A DNA stretch of 11,010 nt from Geodermatophilaceae bacterium (lineage in GTDB: Bacteria > Actinomycetota > Actinomycetes > Mycobacteriales > Geodermatophilaceae): the NCBI GenBank assembly GCA_013814015.1, contig JACCQS010000260.1:1-11010 (forward strand), read 5' to 3'. The notes below the pieces were generated by a model. The model saw nothing but the letters and a program-made list of their open reading frames with translations, had not been told where the DNA came from and did no database searches. The translations under genes were made by a program, and so were the position numbers. Numbering within the stretch: the stretch's first letter is position 1; each line of letters starts with the position of its first letter. Shown in pieces: positions 6,934-11,010 of the stretch.

Positions 6934-8189
6934 CAGGAAGTCTTCTGCTTCGCCGCCCATGGGGATCCGGCCCGGCGGTCGGTTTCCCGTTCGCGCCAAT
7001 GATCTTCCCAGCCGACCGACGGGCACACCGTGTCGATCGCGATCGGCCCGGTCAGCTGCGCGGCCTGATTCCCGTCGATGGGGTGAGCGGGCAGCTCGGC
7101 ACCGGCTCCGTGAGCCGAGATCGCCTTGAGCAGAAGGCGACGGTTCGCGGTCACCGCGCGGTCGGAGACGCCGAGGCGTTCGACCGTACGGTCCTGGATC
7201 GCCCCCATGCTCTCCACCGCCCATTGATCATGGACGTTGATGTCCAGTCCCATGCCGGTGTAGGTCAGGTCGCGCTGCTCGGCGGGATCGAAGCCCCAGT
7301 TGTTGCGGCGGTTTCGCAGCGGCCGGTAGTCCGGCAGTGTCACTTCCTGCAACCGTTGGGCCAGAAGGGTCTCTCGGTCCGTCACAGCTACGAAGTCGTA
7401 GAGGATCATGTACCAGTAGTGGTTCTCGTCATCGATGGGCACGTGCCATTGGCAGAACACCTTGTCATTGCCGAACGGCACCACGAAGGCGTTGGGAAAG
7501 ACCAGGTTCGTGACCCGAACGTGGCGGGTCCCTTCGTCCAGCTGCCTGATCGCGTACACCCGCAGTCCGTGTTCGGCGCTTTCCACCTCGATGTCCGGAC
7601 GGAAACTCTCTCCGACGATGGCCGACAGCGTCTTGCCGGTACCGGCGACCTCTTCGCGGAACTGCTGCCCGTACACCTCGCGTGGATCGTCCTTGAGGAA
7701 TCGGTGCAGGAAGGAGACGTGACTCGGGTCGATCCCGCCCTCGACACCCTGCAGCCAGTTGCACTCCCACAGTCCCTTGAACGCGAAGGTGTACTCCTCG
7801 GGTGCGGTGAAGCAGTCGTAGAACGGAAAAGGTGGGGGATCACCGGCTCCGAGATAGGCGAAGACGATCCCGTTCCGCTCGACGCAGGGATAGCTCGAGA
7901 TCCGGATCTTCTCGGAGAAGCGGCTGTGCTCAGGCTCGGCTGGCTGTTCGAGGCAGCGACCGTCCGCGGCGTACAACCACCCGTGGTAGAGGCAGCGCAG
8001 GCCGCCGTCCTCGACCCGGCCGAACGCGAGGTCAACTCCGCGGTGGGCGCAGAACCGGCTGACCAGACCCCAACCGCCACCCTCGGTACCGAACAGAACC
8101 AGATCCTCACCGAGCAGCCGGATCGGAGTCACCCGCCGGTCCGCGGACAGCTCGGAGACCAGCGCGGCGGCACAGCGGCACAGCGGCAC
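6933..8189 (-). CDS. Rieske non-heme iron ring-hydroxylating oxygenase, alpha subunit
   Basis: A 418-residue oxygenase component. The Rieske [2Fe-2S] ligands are C47/H49 (CAHRG) and C66/H69 (CLYHGW). The mononuclear iron site fits D154-x2-H157-x4-H162 within GGIDPSHVSFLH, with D333 (IQDRTVERLG) as the carboxylate ligand. The layout matches the phenoxybenzoate/phenylpropionate-type large subunits that work without a beta subunit. A reductase partner is not in the window. The start is uncertain: GTG 8189 has AGGA 9 bases upstream, and GTG 8195 is the alternative. Relatives begin with a TRVGPGTPMGELxRRYW-like leader; here only a garbled remnant (RVGPVPVPLCRCAAALVSEL) can be read, partly upstream of the start and over an octamer repeat. 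The leader may therefore be damaged. The gene overlaps the synthetase-like gene and diverges from the arginine deiminase. Confidence 0.85.
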   Translation of the reverse strand: MPLCRCAAALVSELSADRRVTPIRLLGEDLVLFGTEGGGWGLVSRFCAHRGVDLAFGRVEDGGLRCLYHGWLYAADGRCLEQPAEPEHSRFSEKIRISSYPCVERNGIVFAYLGAGDPPPFPFYDCFTAPEEYTFAFKGLWECNWLQGVEGGIDPSHVSFLHRFLKDDPREVYGQQFREEVAGTGKTLSAIVGESFRPDIEVESAEHGLRVYAIRQLDEGTRHVRVTNLVFPNAFVVPFGNDKVFCQWHVPIDDENHYWYMILYDFVAVTDRETLLAQRLQEVTLPDYRPLRNRRNNWGFDPAEQRDLTYTGMGLDINVHDQWAVESMGAIQDRTVERLGVSDRAVTANRRLLLKAISAHGAGAELPAHPIDGNQAAQLTGPIAIDTVCPSVGWEDHWRERETDRRAGSPWAAKQKTS

Positions 8190-8191
8190 AG
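8168..8191. repeat. Three tandem octamers (CGGCACAG) at the Rieske start codon
   Basis: Three exact copies lie at 8168-8175, 8176-8183 and 8184-8191. The unit length is not a multiple of three, and each copy contains a GTG on the minus strand in a different frame. A change in copy number would therefore alter which GTG feeds the Rieske frame. The proposed start GTG 8189 lies in the third copy. Confidence 0.75.
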
Positions 8192-8213
8192 GCACGGGTC
8201 CTACTCGGCACCG

Positions 8214-8225
8214 GTTCCGCGGAAC
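8214..8225. promoter_or_regulatory. Perfect 12-bp palindrome GTTCCGCGGAAC in the Rieske/arginine deiminase divergent gap
   Basis: The dyad sits in the 70-bp gap between the Rieske start (8189) and the deiminase start (8260), so a protein bound here could control both directions. No regulator gene is next to it, so the binder is unknown. A 12-bp dyad of this composition could also arise by chance. Confidence 0.4.
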
Positions 8226-8246
8226 GCCGGGGTGGGTCTGAGGGCC

Positions 8247-8252
8247 TACCCT
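8247..8252 (+). promoter_or_regulatory. Candidate -10 box for leaderless arcA
   Basis: TACCCT matches TANNNT and ends 7 bases before the GTG at 8260, with no usefully spaced Shine-Dalgarno. This suggests a leaderless transcript. No clear -35 is visible. Confidence 0.4.
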
Positions 8253-8259
8253 GCCGAGG

Positions 8260-9486
8260 GTGAGCGAACAGGCGTACGCAGACAGCGAAGTCGGCCGGTT
8301 GCGGACAGTCCTGCTGCATCGCCCGGGTCCCGAACTCAAGCGGCTGACCCCGCGCAACAACGATGCGCTGCTCTTCGACGACATCCCCTGGGTTTCTCGA
8401 GCCCAGGAGGAGCACGACGCGTTCGCCGCGTCCCTTCGCGCGCACGACGTCGAGGTGCTCTATGTCGACCGGCTGCTCACCGATGTGATGTCCGTACCGC
8501 AAGCGCGCGCCGACGTGATCGCCGGCGCGGTGGACGACCCGCGCCTGGGCGTGACCTTGCGCGATGTCGCCGCTGGATACCTCGCCGAACTCGGTGCCGA
8601 GGATCTCTCCGCTGCCCTGATCGCCGGAGTGGCCCACGACGAGTTGCCGGGCGCGCGAGGACTGGCCCACCAACTCATGCCCACGGCGGACTTCGTGATC
8701 CCTCCGCTACCCAACCTGTTGTTCACCCGGGACTCATCGGTCTGGGTGGGCAGTCAGGTGGCGGTTACCTCGCTGGCCATGCCGGCTCGGAGCCGCGAGA
8801 CCACGCTGACTGAGGCGATCTACACCCACCATCCCCGGTTCGCCGGGGTACAGCGGCTGTACGGGCCGAAGCTCGAACACATGGAGGGTGGCGACGTACT
8901 GCTCCTGGCAAGAGGCGTAGTTGCCGTCGGCGTCGGCGAACGAACAACGCCCGCCGGGGCAGAACGATTGGCCCGCAGGGTCTTCCACCGAGGGCTTGCG
9001 CACACGGTGTTGGTCGTACCGATCCCACAGGAACGCGCAACCATGCACCTGGACACGATCTGCACGATGGTCGACATCGACGCGGTGCTGATGTACCCCA
9101 ACGTCGCCGCCGACCTGATGGCCTGGACGCTGACCGAACCGGACGGGCTTCCGCCCGAGGCGGCGGACGAGGACGGTGAGTTGACGATCAGCGGCCCGGA
9201 ACCCTTCCTCGTCGCCGCCTCCAAGGCGATGGCGATCGACCGGCTGCGGGTGATCGACACCGGCCTGGACCCGATCACCGCCGAGCGCGAGCAGTGGGAC
9301 GACGGCAACAACACCCTCGCGGTGGGCCCACGGCTGGCCGTTGCCTACGAGCGCAACGTCGTGACCAATGCCGCGCTCGAGGCGCAGGGCATCGAGGTGC
9401 TGCGACTGGCCGGCAGCGAACTGGGCAGCGGCCGCGGCGGCCCCCGCTGCATGTCGTGCCCAATCTTGCGCGATCCCAGCGCTTAG
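8260..9486 (+). CDS. arcA: Arginine deiminase
   Basis: This enzyme hydrolyses L-arginine to citrulline and ammonia. It has 408 residues, the normal length for the family. Active-site residues can be placed by motif: D158 in FTRDSSVW, E209 in HMEGGDVLLL, H263 and D265 in MHLDTICTMVD, and nucleophile C397 in RGGPRCMSCPILRD at the extreme C-terminus. The N-terminal segment SEVGRLRTVLLHRPGPELKR is also typical. The start is GTG 8260, with a TACCCT box just upstream. No arcB, arcC or arginine/ornithine antiporter is in the window, so fermentation through carbamoyl phosphate is not supported here; arginine catabolism or ammonia release is as likely. Its TAG stop overlaps the TAA of the convergent arsR gene. 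It is divergent from the Rieske operon. Confidence 0.95.
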   Translation: MSEQAYADSEVGRLRTVLLHRPGPELKRLTPRNNDALLFDDIPWVSRAQEEHDAFAASLRAHDVEVLYVDRLLTDVMSVPQARADVIAGAVDDPRLGVTLRDVAAGYLAELGAEDLSAALIAGVAHDELPGARGLAHQLMPTADFVIPPLPNLLFTRDSSVWVGSQVAVTSLAMPARSRETTLTEAIYTHHPRFAGVQRLYGPKLEHMEGGDVLLLARGVVAVGVGERTTPAGAERLARRVFHRGLAHTVLVVPIPQERATMHLDTICTMVDIDAVLMYPNVAADLMAWTLTEPDGLPPEAADEDGELTISGPEPFLVAASKAMAIDRLRVIDTGLDPITAEREQWDDGNNTLAVGPRLAVAYERNVVTNAALEAQGIEVLRLAGSELGSGRGGPRCMSCPILRDPSA

Positions 9487-9782
9487 ACGTCCTCGAGCAG
9501 CCGGCACGCGCGGTCGATCCCGGCCGGATTGCGGCGGTGGAAGCTCCACCCGGCGATCCGCTCGGTCTCGATCAGCCCAGCCCGGCGCAGCACGTCCAGG
9601 TGCCGGGACGCGGTGGGTGCGGCTATCCCCGCCTTCTCCGCGATCAGAGAGGCACAGACCCCGGCGGCCGACAGGTCGCCAGTACGCCGGGAGGCGAAGT
9701 TGACGCTCGGCTCCTTCAACCAGCCGAGAATGCTGACCCGGGTCGGTGAGGCCAGCGCCTTGGCGACGTCCACTACATCCAT
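9483..9782 (-). CDS. ArsR-family winged-helix transcriptional repressor
   Basis: A compact 99-residue regulator. It opens with DVAKALASPTRVSILGWL, the standard first helix of ArsR proteins. The helix-turn-helix spans about residues 41-70 (LIAEKAGIAAPTASRHLDVLRRAGLI read in parts) and the wing is around 72-84. It has only two cysteines (C43, C93) and lacks the ELCVCDL metal site, so the ligand is unlikely to be arsenite by the classical site. It is divergent from an EamA transporter across 52 bases holding a 16-bp palindrome, the usual layout for a repressor controlling itself and an exporter. Its stop codon overlaps that of arcA. Confidence 0.9.
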   Translation of the reverse strand: MDVVDVAKALASPTRVSILGWLKEPSVNFASRRTGDLSAAGVCASLIAEKAGIAAPTASRHLDVLRRAGLIETERIAGWSFHRRNPAGIDRACRLLEDV

Positions 9783-9798
9783 GTGTTCATCTTGCCAC

Positions 9799-9826
9799 TT
9801 AGCTAATTAGCTAACTAGCAACTAGC
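9799..9826. promoter_or_regulatory. Probable ArsR operator: 16-bp palindrome plus short direct repeat
   Basis: TTAGCTAATTAGCTAA (9799-9814) is a perfect palindrome made of two TTAGCTAA units, in an AT-rich island between arsR and the EamA gene. It is followed by two AACTAGC direct repeats (9813-9819 and 9820-9826). The block covers the expected -35/-10 region of the transporter and the leader of arsR, so one bound dimer could silence both genes. Confidence 0.75.
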
Positions 9827-9828
9827 GT
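9823..9828 (+). promoter_or_regulatory. Candidate -10 box of the EamA transporter gene
   Basis: TAGCGT matches TANNNT and ends 6 bases before ATG 9835. AGAGGG lies directly against the ATG, too close for normal ribosome binding, so a leaderless start is plausible. The box touches the AACTAGC direct repeats, consistent with repression. Confidence 0.35.
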
Positions 9829-9834
9829 AGAGGG

Positions 9835-10767
9835 ATGAACTCGTCGAACGGACGACTGCTGGCGGCCCTGGCCGCGGTCACCCTGTGGTCGACCAACGCC
9901 TACGGTGCCGACCTGGCTCTGGGCGAGATGGGTCTGGGCTGGTTGTTGCTGGTGCAGTTCACGACCGCGTCGGCCGCGTTGCTGGTCGTACGGGCGGTGC
10001 AGGATCGTCGGCACGTCCGTACCGACGTTGCCAGCTCATCGGCCACGCAACGCGAGCGGCCCGACCGGACGGCGATCGTGATCGGCGTCGTAGGACTGAC
10101 CGGCACGACGTTCCTGCAGTACCTCGCCTTCGCCACCGCTCCTATCGTGGCCGCGAATGTGTTGGCCTACGCATGGCCGCTGCTGGCCGCCGTCTGGCTG
10201 GCCATCACTCGTCGGAACCGGCATGCCTCGGTCAGCGCGGGCCTGGCCCTGCTCGGCTTTGGCGGCATCGGGCTGATCTTCACCGGGCCGAGCCAGTCCA
10301 CGGCGGAGGCAGCCATCGCCGCCGCGCCGTGGGGCTACGTCGCCGCGCTCGGCTCTGCCGTCTGCATGGCGATCTATACCCTTGGCGCGAGTCGCCGCCC
10401 GACAACGACAAGCAGCTCAGTGCTCATCCCGGCCACCCTCGCCGGAGCCGCAGCGGCGGTCGTTCTCACGGCGCTCGGCGATGGCCCGGCTCCGACGGTG
10501 ACCGGCGTTGTGGCCGCGGCCTATCTCGGCCTCGGGCCGATGGCGGCCGGCTACGCGCTGTGGACGCGAGCGATGACTGGCGGCGGCGCCGAACGGCTCA
10601 GCCCGCTTGGTTACGCCACCCCACTGCTCTCGACCGTCCTACTGCTGGCCACAGGCGCGGACGCCGGGCAGAGAACGTTCCTCGGTGCCGGACTCGTCCT
10701 GGGCTGCAGCGTGGGCGTCCTGGCCTACGACCGCCATGCCACCCGATCTGGGTCAGCGGTTGGATGA
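9835..10767 (+). CDS. EamA/DMT-superfamily transporter, YddG-like
   Basis: A 310-residue inner-membrane protein with about ten hydrophobic segments in two EamA halves (roughly residues 7-145 and 163-295). Halves of this kind form drug/metabolite exporters. The stretch LQYLAFATAPIVAANVLAYAWPLLAAVWLA and the later YLGLGPMAAGYALWTRAMTGGG (each read here in parts of the same helix pairs) resemble the YddG/RarD branch, which exports aromatic or other amino acids. The true substrate is not known. It is probably repressed by the divergent ArsR protein. The TGA stop at 10765-10767 lies inside the first unit of a palindromic repeat array, so the repeat borders the end of the gene. Confidence 0.88.
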   Translation: MNSSNGRLLAALAAVTLWSTNAYGADLALGEMGLGWLLLVQFTTASAALLVVRAVQDRRHVRTDVASSSATQRERPDRTAIVIGVVGLTGTTFLQYLAFATAPIVAANVLAYAWPLLAAVWLAITRRNRHASVSAGLALLGFGGIGLIFTGPSQSTAEAAIAAAPWGYVAALGSAVCMAIYTLGASRRPTTTSSSVLIPATLAGAAAAVVLTALGDGPAPTVTGVVAAAYLGLGPMAAGYALWTRAMTGGGAERLSPLGYATPLLSTVLLLATGADAGQRTFLGAGLVLGCSVGVLAYDRHATRSGSAVG

Positions 10768-10868
10768 CCGTTATGCGCATAACGGCGAGATTTCCGGGCG
10801 CAAGATGACCGTTATGCGCATAACGGCGAAGATTCGGGACCGTTCAGTGACAGTTGTGCGCATAACGG
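10763..10868. repeat. Three-copy palindromic repeat array with 41-42 bp period
   Basis: CCGTTATGCGCATAACGG, a perfect 18-bp palindrome, occurs at 10768-10785 and 10809-10826. A third copy at 10851-10868 has two substitutions, both in its left arm. The first two copies share a 26-bp match (10763-10788 and 10804-10829). The spacings of 41 and 42 bp are about four helical turns, so all three sites would face the same side of the DNA. The first unit supplies the stop codon of the EamA gene, and the array ends 12 bases before the stop of the convergent RTX-like gene. No T-tract is present. Confidence 0.93.
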
Positions 10869-10880
10869 CGGACATCGGAC

Positions 10881-11010
10881 TCAGGGGCAGCTAGTGACCG
10901 GGTCTCCCGTGTCGGATCGGCAGGTGTCGGTTCCGATTCCCCCGTCGAGGGAGTCGTTCCCGGAGACCTGGTCCAATGCCTTGAGAGTGTCGGTTCCGGC
11001 CTCGCCCCGG
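10881..11010 (-). CDS. RTX-like calcium-binding repeat protein, C-terminal fragment
   Basis: An open frame enters at 11009 and ends at TGA 10883-10881, giving 42 residues; the start lies beyond the window. The peptide shows GEAGTDTLKAL, SGNDSLDGGIGTDTC and a Cys-bounded tail ending VTSCP. The GGxGxDxx pattern is that of hemolysin-type calcium-binding nonapeptides, which coil into a beta-roll when secreted and bound to calcium. The two cysteines (C30 and C41 of the visible part) could pair in an extracytoplasmic protein. Similar Cys-ended tails close many actinobacterial secreted RTX-like proteins. The number of repeats and any upstream catalytic domain cannot be seen. It converges with the EamA gene across the palindrome array. 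Confidence 0.75.
   Translation of the reverse strand, partial: RGEAGTDTLKALDQVSGNDSLDGGIGTDTCRSDTGDPVTSCP

Noticed and set aside
6999..8813. A 604-codon plus-strand open frame across the Rieske and arcA starts
   Set aside because: It is antisense to the Rieske gene and out of frame with arcA; both of those have clear catalytic motifs, while this frame has none.
8734..9549. A 271-codon minus-strand open frame antisense to arcA
   Set aside because: It has no recognisable domain and overlaps a gene with a complete active site.
10763..10868. CRISPR array
   Set aside because: There are only three units, each unit is palindromic throughout, the spacers are about 23 bases, and no cas genes are near.

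Overview
This 11-kb window is very GC-rich and dense with genes on both strands. The families (an AGPS-like flavoprotein beside glpD, a PadR regulator, a mycobacterial-type long SDR, an ArsR/EamA pair, an RTX-like protein tail) and the several starts with no Shine-Dalgarno but a TANNNT box just upstream point to an actinobacterium. I cannot name a genus from the sequence alone. No stretch above 300 bases lacks a gene, and I see no tRNA, rRNA, CRISPR array or transposase.

Layout. (1) 1-203: the C-terminus of a quinone-oxidoreductase-like enzyme (+) faces an SDR dehydrogenase (253-1149, -). The SDR diverges from a PadR regulator with a long His/Gly-rich N-terminus (1270-2199, +). A perfect 12-bp palindrome lies between the SDR and padR starts. 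(2) 2367-5698: divergent glpD (-) and an AGPS-like FAD enzyme (+), an arrangement that recalls the glpD1/flavoprotein neighbourhood of mycobacteria. (3) 5716-9486: a minus-strand operon of a Rieske ring-hydroxylating oxygenase and a glutamine-synthetase-like gene, divergent from an arginine deiminase (+). The synthetase-like gene looks broken: conserved blocks are joined out of frame and catalytic segments are missing. The N-terminus of the Rieske gene is also short and sits on an octamer repeat. (4) 9483-10767: an ArsR repressor (-) divergent from an EamA exporter (+), with a perfect 16-bp palindrome between them. (5) 10881-11010: the C-terminus of an RTX-like, probably secreted protein (-), whose start lies outside the window.

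The most striking non-coding signal is a set of four unrelated short tandem repeat arrays. Every convergent gene gap longer than about 40 bp carries one: 225-269 (2 x 22 bp), 2241-2339 (2 x 46 bp, each a perfect 13-bp-stem hairpin) and 10763-10868 (3 copies of an 18-bp palindrome every 41-42 bp). The fourth lies in the glpD/AGPS divergent gap (2 x 19 bp, period 42). Two of the arrays supply the stop codon of the adjacent gene. The sequences differ, but the layout (2-3 copies, spacings mostly near whole helical turns, at gene borders) is shared. This is the best candidate here for something undescribed.

Functionally, the Rieske plus synthetase-like pair resembles the logic of aniline-type pathways, where an amine is gamma-glutamylated and the product is attacked by a Rieske dioxygenase. 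In this copy the synthetase half seems dead, unless the assembly is wrong.
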